Assembly (NCBI RefSeq): GCF_900176515.1
Contig: NZ_FWXV01000002.1
Span: forward strand, 1,922,001-1,986,000
Length of the DNA stretch: 64,000 bases
Reading direction: 5' to 3'
Source of the DNA: Kibdelosporangium aridum
Lineage (GTDB): Bacteria; Actinomycetota; Actinomycetes; Mycobacteriales; Pseudonocardiaceae
The position numbers were made by a program, and so were the translations under genes. The notes under the pieces were generated by a model. The model saw only the letters and a list, made by a program, of their open reading frames with translations. It ran no database searches and was not told where the DNA came from. Below are positions 34,508 through 42,431 of the stretch, one piece after another (the first letter of the stretch is position 1; each line of letters opens with the position of its first letter).

Positions 34508-35232
34508 TTCGGGAGCTGTCGCTGCCCGCGCTCGACGCGTTGTGGGAGGACCTGCGGCTTGGGTCCATCCCGTTTCCGCTTGAGGTCCGCTCACACGGCG
34601 AGACCATTGAGGAACGCATGCGGATCAAGGCCGCGGTGTACTCCGACCTGGAGAACCGCGGCCTGGCTCGGCGACGGCGCGCCGAGCCGGAGCTTGAGGA
34701 CGCGTTGACGCTCCTCGCGCGCCCGACGATCTGCATCGACAACGTCGCCATGCTGGACATGCGGGACCAGAAGTCCCTGAAGGCCATGGTCGTGGCCACC
34801 GGCAGGCAGGCCATGCTCGTCATGCAGCGGGACCTCAAGATCACCTTCACGCCCATACGCGAGACCGCGCTCGCCGCGTCCATTGTGGACGTTCTGCCGC
34901 ATGTCAAGGCCGGCCCCGGGCAGCCGATGACGCTTCCGCTCGACGCGCTCAGCGGCGGCAGCCACCGGCGGCCCGATCCCGAGCACCGGATGAACATGCA
35001 GCGGCTACAGGCCGTGATGCAGCGGCCTGTGCTCAGAGCCGGGCAGTTCGGAATCACGGTGCGGGACCGGCAGGGGCGGGTGAATCGGCTGCCGGGCATC
35101 GGGTGGTTCGACACCGACGCCGGCCGCTACATGAACGTCATCCGTGAGGCGTGGCTCACACTCACCCCCGCCGATGGTGCACGAATCGCGCACCGACTCT
35201 CCGAAGAGCTCCTTCGGGCGCTACAAAATTAG
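34504..35232 (+). CDS. ESX secretion-associated chaperone EspG
   Basis: 242 residues with EspG-family layout: an N-terminal LSLPALDALWEDLRLGSIPFPLEV, central RPTICIDNVAMLDM and C-terminal GWFDTDAGRYMNVI. EspG chaperones bind the tip of PPE proteins in the cytosol and deliver them to a type VII secretion machine. The start overlaps the PPE-like gene by 4 bp, a direct link to its likely client. The secretion machine must be encoded elsewhere. Confidence 0.85.
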   Translation: MIRELSLPALDALWEDLRLGSIPFPLEVRSHGETIEERMRIKAAVYSDLENRGLARRRRAEPELEDALTLLARPTICIDNVAMLDMRDQKSLKAMVVATGRQAMLVMQRDLKITFTPIRETALAASIVDVLPHVKAGPGQPMTLPLDALSGGSHRRPDPEHRMNMQRLQAVMQRPVLRAGQFGITVRDRQGRVNRLPGIGWFDTDAGRYMNVIREAWLTLTPADGARIAHRLSEELLRALQN

Positions 35233-35256
35233 GCATGCCTAAGGCAGGCTGGAAGG

Positions 35257-35970
35257 GTGACAAAGCGGGAGTCGCTCGGTGACGTGCTCGGCGGACGCCG
35301 GGGCGCGCTCGACGCGAGCATTCCGCCGTTGGCCTTCGTCATCGGGTGGCTGGCGGCGGACCAGTCGATCGGCATCGGCGCGGTCGCGGCGCTCGGCGTC
35401 AGCGTGCTCGTCGGAACGTATCGCCTGATCAAGGGCGGGAAGATCACGAATCTCGTGGTCAGCGTCGCACTCGTGGCCGCGGCCGCCCTGATCGCCTTCC
35501 ACACCGGCAGAGCCCAAGACTTCTTCCTGCTCAGGCTGTTGTCCAACGGCGCGAGCGCGCTGCTCTGGGCCGCCAGCATTGTGGTCCGCTGGCCGCTGCT
35601 CGGGGTGGTCGTCGGTGTCGTGATCGGCCAGAAGACCAAGTGGCGCCAGGATCCTGACCTGCTGAAAGCGTATTCACGGGCGAGCTGGGTGTGGGTGCTG
35701 CTGCAGTACACCACCCGGGTGATCATCTGGGGTCTGCTGTGGTGGGCAGGCGAAGTCGTCGCGTTGAGCGTGGTCACGTTCGTCATGTCGTGGCCGCTGG
35801 TCGCGGCCACGGTCGCGGTGAGCGGAGTCGTGCTGTTCCGCTCACTCCCCAAGGACCACCCGGGTTTGCGTCACCCGCGAACGAGCTCGGACGGACGCGG
35901 CGCCGACGGTCCCAACACATCGACGGCGGCCAGCCAGACAGCGCCGGTCGCGCCCTCGGTCGAGAAGTAG
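35257..35970 (+). CDS. DUF3159 membrane protein
   Basis: 237 residues from a GTG start. It has five to six membrane segments (IPPLAFVIGWLAA; VVSVALVAAAALIAFHTG; PLLGVVVGVVIGQKTKW; VTFVMSWPLVAATVAVSGVV). The internal RLIKGGKITN and GRAQDFFLLRLLSNGAS match the actinobacterial DUF3159 family. Function unknown. The last 100 bp overlap the 3' end of the convergent nagK-like gene, so one C-terminus is encoded antisense to the other. Confidence 0.85.
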   Translation: MTKRESLGDVLGGRRGALDASIPPLAFVIGWLAADQSIGIGAVAALGVSVLVGTYRLIKGGKITNLVVSVALVAAAALIAFHTGRAQDFFLLRLLSNGASALLWAASIVVRWPLLGVVVGVVIGQKTKWRQDPDLLKAYSRASWVWVLLQYTTRVIIWGLLWWAGEVVALSVVTFVMSWPLVAATVAVSGVVLFRSLPKDHPGLRHPRTSSDGRGADGPNTSTAASQTAPVAPSVEK

Positions 35971-36848
35971 ATCGGCAGGTCGCCGAGGCGCTCTCGCAAC
36001 AGCACGCCGACCGGGCTCTCCGGCCCGACCACGCTGCCGATCAACACGATCGGGCTCTGCTCACCCGGCGAGCGAGTGTCTGCGACCATCCCGGCGAGCA
36101 CGTCCACAGTCCGCGTCACGATGTCGACGGCGACGGGATCGCCCGAGGCGTAAGCAGCGGACACGAGAGGTGCGAACCGGGCGAGCCGGATCGGCTGTTC
36201 GGCGTTCGCGGCGGTGATCAACCGCTGCCACAACAACTGGTGATCGTCGCCGACCGTGCCGATTGCCTCGATGAGCACGGCCTGCGCCAGCGGTCCGTCG
36301 GGTACGTGGGTTTCCAGCAGCTTCAACACGGCGCGAACTGCCTCGCGGCCCATCCAGTACGCGGAGCCCTCGTCGCCGAGCAGCCACCCGATCCCGCCGA
36401 CCACCCGGGACATCCGGTGGTTCTCGATGCGTGACGCGATCGACCCGGTGCCCGCGACCAGGATGGTGCCGGACGGCTCGGAGGTCATCGACGCGAACGC
36501 CGCCTCCTGGTCGGTGATCACGCGGATCTCGCAGCCGAGCCCGAGCGCGCCCCATGTGTCATGGAACACAGCGGCGACTTGCGGGTCGGTGAGCTTGGAC
36601 GACCCGGCCATGCCGACGACGCAGGCCTTGCAGTCCGCCGGGTCGAGGTCACGGATGGCCAGCGTGATCGCCTCGGCGATCCGCGCGGCGGCCACGTCAT
36701 ACGGATGCGAGTTGGGGTTCGCGCCACCCGAGGCGCCCCGGCCGAGTCGGAAGCCGTCCAAATCAACGGCCAGTGCCCTGCTGCCGGTGCCACCTGCGTC
36801 CACGCCGACCACGTAGCTCACTGCTGCTCCATTCGGAGTAGTATCCAC
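35871..36848 (-). CDS. BadF/BadG-type N-acetylglucosamine kinase
   Basis: 325-residue ASKHA-fold sugar kinase. The N-terminal phosphate loop is GVDAGGTGSRAL; VAGTGSIASRI and GGIGWLLGDEGSAYWMG are the family's adenosine and substrate motifs. Orientation is divergent from nagA across a 136-bp gap, and dasR plus an SIS-domain enzyme are near, which supports phosphorylation of GlcNAc (or muropeptide-derived amino sugar) to the 6-phosphate used by NagA. The start may be 36848 or a GTG nine codons in (VSYVVGVDAGG). Confidence 0.88.
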   Translation of the reverse strand: MDTTPNGAAVSYVVGVDAGGTGSRALAVDLDGFRLGRGASGGANPNSHPYDVAAARIAEAITLAIRDLDPADCKACVVGMAGSSKLTDPQVAAVFHDTWGALGLGCEIRVITDQEAAFASMTSEPSGTILVAGTGSIASRIENHRMSRVVGGIGWLLGDEGSAYWMGREAVRAVLKLLETHVPDGPLAQAVLIEAIGTVGDDHQLLWQRLITAANAEQPIRLARFAPLVSAAYASGDPVAVDIVTRTVDVLAGMVADTRSPGEQSPIVLIGSVVGPESPVGVLLRERLGDLPIYFSTEGATGAVWLAAVDVLGPSAPRPSELVRG

Positions 36849-36852
36849 TCTG

Positions 36853-36884
36853 CCCGCTTCGTCTTACCCCCTCGGCGAAGCGGG
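36853..36884 (+). terminator. Terminator-like hairpin between nagK and nagA
   Basis: Perfect 9-bp stem CCCGCTTCG / CGAAGCGGG (36853-36861, 36876-36884) followed by TTTCTC on the plus strand. It lies upstream of both divergent genes, so it may stop read-through antisense to nagK or act in the nagK leader. Confidence 0.5.
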
Positions 36885-36956
36885 TTTCTCACGTTGTGAC
36901 TCGGAATCTTGTCAATTGTTAACTAGACTCGATGGACTGTTCGCCGATACGCTAGC

Positions 36957-36973
36957 ACTGGTCTGGACCAATT
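36957..36973. promoter_or_regulatory. dre operator (DasR-type) upstream of nagA
   Basis: ACTGGTCTGGACCAATT closely matches the DasR-responsive element described in Streptomyces (palindrome centred on TGGTCT-AGACCA), with one substitution near the centre. It ends 12 bp before the nagA start codon, so bound DasR would block expression. A second element and a dasR homologue lie 3 kb away. Confidence 0.85.
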
Positions 36974-36984
36974 GGAGGGGAAGT

Positions 36985-38172
36985 TTGAGTACTGTCCTCG
37001 CCGCACAGAAGGCCCTGATCGGCCGCGGCTTCACTGGCCCGGTGTCCGTCCGCATCGAGGACGGCCGGATCGCCCAAGTCACCGAATCCGCGGACGGCGA
37101 GGCGGCGAACGGCCTGCTCACCCCCGGTCTGGTCGACATACAGGTGAACGGCGCGTTCGGCGCCGACTTCGCCGAGATCGACGAGGAAGGGCTGCGCCGG
37201 ATCGTGCGCAACCTGCCGTCGACGGGTGTCACCAGGTTTCTGCCCACCTTGATCACCGCGGACCTGACCGCGCTGCTCGAGCAGGCGCGGGTACTGCTCA
37301 GTGCAGTGTCCACTGTGAACGGTGCCGGTGCGCAATCGCTTGGCGTACACCTGGAAGGCCCATTCCTGTCGCCCAAACGGCCGGGTGTGCACGACCCCTC
37401 CTTGATGGTCCCGCCGACCCCCGAACGGGTCGACGCGGTACTCGAACTGCGCGACGCGCTGCGCATGGTCACGCTAGCGCCCGAATTGCCCGGTGGCTTC
37501 GACGCGGTCAAAAGGCTTACCGAGGCGGGTGTTCTGGTCGCCGTCGGTCACACGGACGCGACGGGTGCGGAGACGAGCAAAGCCGCGGACCTCGGCGCGC
37601 ACATGATCACGCACTTGTTCAACGCCCAGCGCGGCCTTGGCCACCGGGAGCCGGGTGTGCCGGGCGTGGCGCTGGTCGACGAGCGCTACACCCTTGGCCT
37701 GATCGCGGACCTCGCGCACGTCGGCGCGGACGCTTGTCGCCTGGTGTTCAAGGCTGCGGGTGACCGTGTCGCGCTGGTGACGGATGCCGTAGCGGCAGCG
37801 GGAATGCCGCCTGGCGTGTACCGGCTCGGCGGCGCGGACGTGCTGCTGTCGGACGATGGTGTGCCGCGTTCGGCGGAGGGAACCATTGCGGGAAGTGCGT
37901 TGACGCTGGACCGCGCGATCCGCAACATCATCTCGATCGGCGTCGATCCGGTTACGGCTTTCCGGGCTGCGACGATTGTTCCGGCGGAGACGATCGGCGA
38001 GTCGGCGCTTGGCCGGATTGAGCCGGGTGCGGTGGCGGATCTCGTTCTGTGGGATGACGAGTTGAGGCCGAGCAAGGTTTGGGTTGAGGGGAAGCTGGTT
38101 TACGACGTGGCGACGGTGGAGGCGGAGGTGCCGCTTCGTCCGCATCGGGAGGCGGCTGGTCAGCCGTTGTGA
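36985..38172 (+). CDS. nagA: N-acetylglucosamine-6-phosphate deacetylase
   Basis: Amidohydrolase of about 395 residues removing acetate from GlcNAc-6-P. The TTG start at 36985 is chosen because GGAGGGG lies just upstream and the dre operator occupies the region before it. Motifs: LLTPGLVDIQVNGAFGADF near the N-terminus (one metal-ligand region), HLEGPF (metal Glu), VAVGHTDA and THLFNAQ (metal His residues), and VTDAVAAAGMPPG (catalytic Asp). Together with the kinase and the SIS enzyme it channels amino sugars to fructose-6-phosphate. Confidence 0.94.
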   Translation: MSTVLAAQKALIGRGFTGPVSVRIEDGRIAQVTESADGEAANGLLTPGLVDIQVNGAFGADFAEIDEEGLRRIVRNLPSTGVTRFLPTLITADLTALLEQARVLLSAVSTVNGAGAQSLGVHLEGPFLSPKRPGVHDPSLMVPPTPERVDAVLELRDALRMVTLAPELPGGFDAVKRLTEAGVLVAVGHTDATGAETSKAADLGAHMITHLFNAQRGLGHREPGVPGVALVDERYTLGLIADLAHVGADACRLVFKAAGDRVALVTDAVAAAGMPPGVYRLGGADVLLSDDGVPRSAEGTIAGSALTLDRAIRNIISIGVDPVTAFRAATIVPAETIGESALGRIEPGAVADLVLWDDELRPSKVWVEGKLVYDVATVEAEVPLRPHREAAGQPL

Positions 38173-38179
38173 GGTTTTG

Positions 38180-38200
38180 AGGCCCCTGGTTTCGGGGCCT
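38180..38200 (+). terminator. Terminator after nagA
   Basis: AGGCCCC (38180-38186) and GGGGCCT (38194-38200) form a 7-bp stem with a 7-nt loop, followed by TTGCTTTG, eight bases past the nagA stop. Confidence 0.7.
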
Positions 38201-38239
38201 TTGCTTTGGGGCTCTTGGGTTGGTTCGGTGCGCTCTGGG

Positions 38240-38698
38240 GTTGCTGCGGCGCGCGGTGTGCCTACTTCGGCGCGCTCTTGGGTCACCTTCGGCGCGCGCT
38301 GTGGTTGCTTTCGGCGCGCTGCTGTGACTGGTCGGCGCGATTTGGTGTGGAGCCTCTGCGCCGCAAAGGTCAGGGAAAGCGGGCAGGACCTGCGGCCCTG
38401 CCCCGCCGACAAGCTTATTTGCGGCGCTACTCCACACAAAATCGCGCCGACTACTGCTCAGGGCGCGCCTCTTCGTGCTCCGGGCGCGCCTCCACTTGGG
38501 CCGGGGCGTGCTTCCAGTGTTGCTTGGGCGCGCCTCCATCTGGGCCGGGGCGCGCCTTCGCTTTTGGTTAGGGGTGCGCCTCCGTTGTTCTTCAGGTCCC
38601 CTCGCTTCGGCTGAGGGCGCCTCCGCCGTGCTTCTGGCGCGCCTTCGCTGGGACCGGGGCGCGCCTTCGTTTGGGTTGGGCGCGCCCCGATACTTTCG
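38240..38698. repeat. Degenerate GGCGCGC repeat array between nagA and the SIS gene
   Basis: The 526-bp intergenic region holds no credible gene. It carries about fourteen copies of a GGCGCGC core, spaced roughly 20-40 bp, with variable T/G-rich spacers. Left of about 38330 the core is mostly preceded by TTC (TTCGGCGCGC); right of about 38455 it is mostly GGGCGCGCCT followed by TCC, TTC or TCT. The change of flank at the central palindrome makes the whole array roughly mirror-symmetric. Spacer lengths and sequences are not CRISPR-like. Confidence 0.75.
38331..38451. repeat. 121-bp nested palindromic element (MITE/REP-like)
   Basis: Terminal 22-nt inverted repeats (38331-38352 and 38430-38451, one mismatch, outer end GTCGGCGCGATTT) enclose a second perfect 10-bp pair GCGCCGCAAA / TTTGCGGCGC (38358-38367, 38418-38427). 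Inside is a third, GGGCAGG / CCTGCCC (38381-38387, 38397-38403). The whole unit could fold into one long hairpin. There is no internal gene and no obvious target-site duplication. Confidence 0.8.
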
Positions 38699-39742
38699 CT
38701 AGCGGGTTTTGGTGACCTTGGACAGGCCGCGTGGGCTGTCTGGGTCGCCGCCGCGTGCGAGCGACAAGCCGAGTGCGAGTCGTTGCAGTGGAAGGACTTC
38801 CAGGATTGGTGCGACTTCCTCTGCCGTCTCCGGCAGTACGATCCGTGAGCTGGCGGGGACGTCCGCCGCGGCCGAACCGACCGCGAGGACGTCGGCACCG
38901 CGTTGGCGCACGGTGTCCACGACATCACGCATTGCTTCGCCGCCCTTGCCTGTGCTGGTGACCGCGACGACGCCGGTGTCGGAGTCGATCGCGGCGACTG
39001 GACCGTGCAAGAGGTCCGCACCGCTGTATGCCCGGGCTGCGAGGTAGCTGGTTTCGGCTAGTTTCAGGGCACCTTCGGCTGCCGTTGCCGATGAGTAGCC
39101 TCGGCCGGTTGTCACCATTCGTTCCACGAAGCGGTATCGGGCGACCGCTTCTTCTACCGAAGAGTCGATCGTGGACAGCGCTTGTGCGGCGAGTTCCGGT
39201 AGTGCAGCGGCTTTCTCGCCTTGTCCACCCTGGACAGAGTCGATCAAGAGGTACAGCGCCAGCAGGGTCGCGGTGTATGTCTTCGTCGCCGCGACCGCTT
39301 TTTCTACGCCGGCGTTAACGTCCACGGACAGCTCGGCCGCGCGAGCGAGTTCGGAGTCCGGGTTGTTCGTGACGGCCACGGTGAGTGCGCCGCGGTCACG
39401 CGCGGCTGCCGTGGCTTCGATCAAGTCGGGTGAGCCGCCGCTCTGGCTCACCGATATGTACAGGACGTCGTGCAGGTCCGGCTTGGCGTTGTACAACGTC
39501 GTCGTCGATGCCGAAACCAGTCCCGCGGGCAGTTCGAGCAGGACTTCTATCAAATACTTCGCATACAACGCCGCGTGGTCGGAAGAACCACGGGCTGCGA
39601 GCAGCGCGAAGCGCGGCCTGCGTTCGGCGATCGCTCCACCGACGGAGGCGATCAACGGCCGGCTTCCGGTGACCGCTGCGAACACCTCCGGCTGCTGAGC
39701 GATCTCGGCACTCATGTGCCTGCCGGGCGTTTCGTCGGTCAT
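38699..39742 (-). CDS. SIS-domain amino-sugar isomerase/deaminase
   Basis: About 347 residues with two tandem SIS domains like the isomerase half of GlmS, and no glutaminase domain. AARGSSDHAALYAKYLIE and SVSQSGGSPDLIEA are sugar-phosphate-binding loops of the first domain; TGRGYSSATAAEGALKLAETSYLAA and the C-terminal LPLQRLALGLSLARGGDPDSPRGLSKVTKT complete the GlmS-like fold. The likely reaction is deamination/isomerisation of glucosamine-6-phosphate to fructose-6-phosphate. The ATG at 39742 with GGGAGGG upstream is preferred over a longer frame, which would place a dre site inside the coding region. Confidence 0.88.
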   Translation of the reverse strand: MTDETPGRHMSAEIAQQPEVFAAVTGSRPLIASVGGAIAERRPRFALLAARGSSDHAALYAKYLIEVLLELPAGLVSASTTTLYNAKPDLHDVLYISVSQSGGSPDLIEATAAARDRGALTVAVTNNPDSELARAAELSVDVNAGVEKAVAATKTYTATLLALYLLIDSVQGGQGEKAAALPELAAQALSTIDSSVEEAVARYRFVERMVTTGRGYSSATAAEGALKLAETSYLAARAYSGADLLHGPVAAIDSDTGVVAVTSTGKGGEAMRDVVDTVRQRGADVLAVGSAAADVPASSRIVLPETAEEVAPILEVLPLQRLALGLSLARGGDPDSPRGLSKVTKTR

Positions 39743-39755
39743 CGTCCCTCCCGTA

Positions 39756-39771
39756 GTAGGTCTAGACCAAT
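39756..39771. promoter_or_regulatory. dre operator (DasR-type) upstream of the SIS gene
   Basis: GGTCTAGACC (39759-39768) is a perfect 10-bp core of the DasR-responsive palindrome, flanked by AGTA and AAT. It sits 14 bp upstream of the SIS-gene start and 141 bp upstream of dasR, so it could control either or both. Confidence 0.8.
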
Positions 39772-39911
39772 CGTAATGGGCGGGCAACTGTGCCCGCCAC
39801 GTGAGACGATGTGATGCCAGTTTGTCACTCCAATGGGCAACTCAGTGGGGTTTGATCGCATCTGAGCCGGTGGCAGGGCATGCTGTGGGGGTACGCCTTG
39901 AGGAGGAGGCC

Positions 39912-40676
39912 ATGCTGGAGACATCGTCCGCCGCTACGCCGGACGCCGCGGCCGCTGCGCGCCTGCAGCGCGAGCCGAAGTACTGGGGTTTGAAGCGGCA
40001 TCTGCTGGATCTGTTGAGCGCGTTGCCGCCAGGCTCGCCGATCCCGACCGAGCGCTCGCTCGCAGCGGAGTTCGACGTCTCGCGCACCACTGTGCGCCAG
40101 GCGCTGGCCGAGCTGACGGTGGAAGGCAGGCTGCTGCGGGTACAGGGCAAGGGGACCTTTGCCGCTGAGCCCAAAGTGGCGCAGCGACTGCACCTTTCGT
40201 CCTATACGGAAGACATGCGGGCGCAGGGACGTGAACCATCTTCACGTTTGCTTGAAGTTTCCGAGCTCCCCGTGGAAGCGGAACTGGCCCGGCTACTGGG
40301 AATCCGTGCCGGCGCGAAAATCCTGCGACTGCACCGGCTGCGGTTCGCCGACGGCGAGCCGATGGCGCTGGAGACCACGCACTTGCCGTTGGGGCGCTTC
40401 CGCGGCCTGCGGCGTTACATCACCAGCGGCGGCTCCCTTTACCAAGTGTTGCGGGAACGCTTCGGAGTGGAGTTGGGGCACGCCGAGGAGACCATTGAAA
40501 CCGGTCTCGCCGGTCCGCAGGAAGCGGAACTGCTGGGGGCGGACGTCGGTATGCCGATGTTGTTGCTGTCGCGGCACTCCTTCGGCACGGATGGCCGTCC
40601 GGTCGAGTGGGTGCGGTCGGTGTATCGCGGTGACCGGTACAAGTTCGTCGCGACTCTCAACCGTCCAAACGGGTGA
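39912..40676 (+). CDS. dasR: DasR-like GntR/HutC-family regulator
   Basis: About 254 residues from an ATG after AGGAGGAGG. The N-terminal winged helix (IPTERSLAAEFDVSRTTVRQ) is of GntR type, and the UTRA effector domain (LGIRAGAKILRLHRLRFADG; MALETTHLPLGRF) of the HutC subfamily binds amino-sugar phosphates. DasR represses GlcNAc uptake and catabolism genes until GlcN-6-P accumulates. Two dre operators in the adjacent nagA and SIS promoters, and divergent orientation to the SIS gene, support the assignment. Confidence 0.9.
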   Translation: MLETSSAATPDAAAAARLQREPKYWGLKRHLLDLLSALPPGSPIPTERSLAAEFDVSRTTVRQALAELTVEGRLLRVQGKGTFAAEPKVAQRLHLSSYTEDMRAQGREPSSRLLEVSELPVEAELARLLGIRAGAKILRLHRLRFADGEPMALETTHLPLGRFRGLRRYITSGGSLYQVLRERFGVELGHAEETIETGLAGPQEAELLGADVGMPMLLLSRHSFGTDGRPVEWVRSVYRGDRYKFVATLNRPNG

Positions 40677-40694
40677 CTCGCTGGTTCAGGCGGT

Positions 40695-40726
40695 CCCGGC
40701 GTCGATGATCCACATGCGACGCCGGG
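40695..40726 (+). terminator. Terminator after dasR
   Basis: Perfect 10-bp stem CCCGGCGTCG / CGACGCCGGG (40695-40704, 40717-40726) with a 12-nt loop, 18 bp past the stop codon. Confidence 0.75.
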
Positions 40727-40931
40727 CGTGGATTCGGAGCACGGAACGAACCCAGCCCGGAATAGTGCTGCGGGCGTTGCGGTTGATGATGGTGCTTGGT
40801 GCGGCCTTGACAGTTTTCCTGCGCGATTTGTGACACCCGGCGGCGGCGAGCTCACGCCACTAGGGTCAGGGCGACTCGGGGCTAGGCTCTGACGGTCGAA
40901 AGGTATAGGCATTGATCGAATCGGGCGCGCA

Positions 40932-42431
40932 GTGAGTATCCGCTGGGGGACGCCAGTCGCTCGTGGGGTTCTGGCCACCACGATCATGGCGTCGGGCATG
41001 GCGATGCTCGATGGGACCGTCGTCAACGTCGCGTTGCCGACGATCGGCAAGGAACTCGACGCTTCCGTCGCGGGTCTGCAGTGGATTCTCGACGGCTACC
41101 TCCTCTCTCTCGCTTCCCTGATCCTCGTCGCGGGGTCGTTCGGCGATCGCTATGGCCGTCGCAAGGTCTACGTCCTCGGCATCGTGTGGTTCGGCGTCGC
41201 CTCTCTGCTCTGCGGGATCGCGCCGAACACCGAGCTCCTTGTGGTCGCGCGGATTCTGCAGGGCATCGGTGGCGCTCTGCTCACTCCCGGCTCGCTCGCG
41301 ATCCTTCAGTCCTCTTTCGACCGTGCGGACCGGGCCCGCGCGATCGGCGCTTGGTCCGGTTTGGGAGGAATCGCTGCCGCCATCGGGCCGCTTGTGGGTG
41401 GTCTGCTCGTGCAGGCGTGGTCGTGGCGGCTCGCGTTCCTGATCAACCTGCCGATCGCCGTTGTCTGCGTCTGGATGGCTCGAAAGTACGTTCCCGAATC
41501 GCGGGACGAGCAAATGCAGGGACATCCGGACATCATCAGCTCCGTACTCGGTGCTGTCGGGCTCGCCGGGCTCACGGCCGCTCTGGTCGAGGCACCGGTT
41601 CGCGGGCCCGATCCGGTTGTGCTGATCGCCGCGGTCCTTGGTGTCGCCGGGTTGACCGCGTTCGTCGTTCTCCAGCTGAAGTCGCGGGACCCGCTCGTGC
41701 CGCCGGACATGTTCCGTGACCGCACGTTCACACTCTCGAACGCGCTGACATTCGTCGTCTACACCGCGCTCGGCGGCGTGATGATGCTGCTGGTCCTGCA
41801 GCTTCAGGTGTCGCTTGGCTACTCGCCGACCGCCGCGGGCATCGCCGGGCTGCCCATCACGATCATCATGTTGCTGACGTCGTCGCTGTCCGGCCGGATC
41901 GCGCAGAAGATCGGGCCACGGTTGCAGCTCGTGGTCGGGCCGTTGGTCATCGCGGCGGGAATGCTGCTGATGATGCGGATCGAGCCGGGTGCCTCGTACC
42001 TGACCGAGGTGCTGCCGGCGGTCGTGATCTTCGGCCTTGGGTTGACGACCGTCGTCGCGCCCGTTACGGCAACCGTGCTCGCGGCCGCTGAGGATCGGCA
42101 CGCAGGCGTCGCGTCAGGCGTGAACAACGCGATCGCGCGAACAGGCGGTCTGCTGGCGGTCGCCGTGCTGCCTGCGGTGGCAGGGCTGAACGGTGAGGCG
42201 TATGCCGACCCTGCGGCTCTCACGAGCGCATGGCAGACGTCTCTGATGATCTGTGCCGTGCTCGCCGCCGCGGGCGGCTTGGTGGCACTGGGCGTGCGCA
42301 ACGACGTGCTCAGCGGACCGCCGGAGCCGGAGCACGAGGCCCCGGCACCGGGTGAATGCCTGCACTGTGGCGTCGAAGGCCCGCCGACGCACATCAAGCC
42401 GTCAGGATCTCCGCAAGCATCTGTGGATTGA
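40932..42431 (+). CDS. MFS transporter, DHA2 (EmrB/QacA) family
   Basis: 499-residue proton-driven exporter with about 14 hydrophobic segments. The N-terminus has MLDGTVVNVALPTIGKEL (motif D1), GSFGDRYGRRKV is motif A, and GGIAAAIGPLVGG is the antiporter motif C. The cytoplasmic C-terminal tail includes a CLHC pair. DHA2 pumps export drugs, dyes or lipophilic compounds; no regulator is adjacent except dasR. Its 3' end overlaps the convergent threonine dehydratase by 38 bp. Confidence 0.92.
   Translation: MSIRWGTPVARGVLATTIMASGMAMLDGTVVNVALPTIGKELDASVAGLQWILDGYLLSLASLILVAGSFGDRYGRRKVYVLGIVWFGVASLLCGIAPNTELLVVARILQGIGGALLTPGSLAILQSSFDRADRARAIGAWSGLGGIAAAIGPLVGGLLVQAWSWRLAFLINLPIAVVCVWMARKYVPESRDEQMQGHPDIISSVLGAVGLAGLTAALVEAPVRGPDPVVLIAAVLGVAGLTAFVVLQLKSRDPLVPPDMFRDRTFTLSNALTFVVYTALGGVMMLLVLQLQVSLGYSPTAAGIAGLPITIIMLLTSSLSGRIAQKIGPRLQLVVGPLVIAAGMLLMMRIEPGASYLTEVLPAVVIFGLGLTTVVAPVTATVLAAAEDRHAGVASGVNNAIARTGGLLAVAVLPAVAGLNGEAYADPAALTSAWQTSLMICAVLAAAGGLVALGVRNDVLSGPPEPEHEAPAPGECLHCGVEGPPTHIKPSGSPQASVD

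Noticed and set aside
38240..38698. CRISPR array
   Set aside because: Repeats are only 7-10 nt, irregularly spaced and degenerate; no cas genes are present. No CRISPR array is seen elsewhere in the window.
40708..40833. 42-residue frame with a hydrophobic stretch after dasR
   Set aside because: It starts inside the dasR terminator hairpin, has no Shine-Dalgarno, and no family is recognised.
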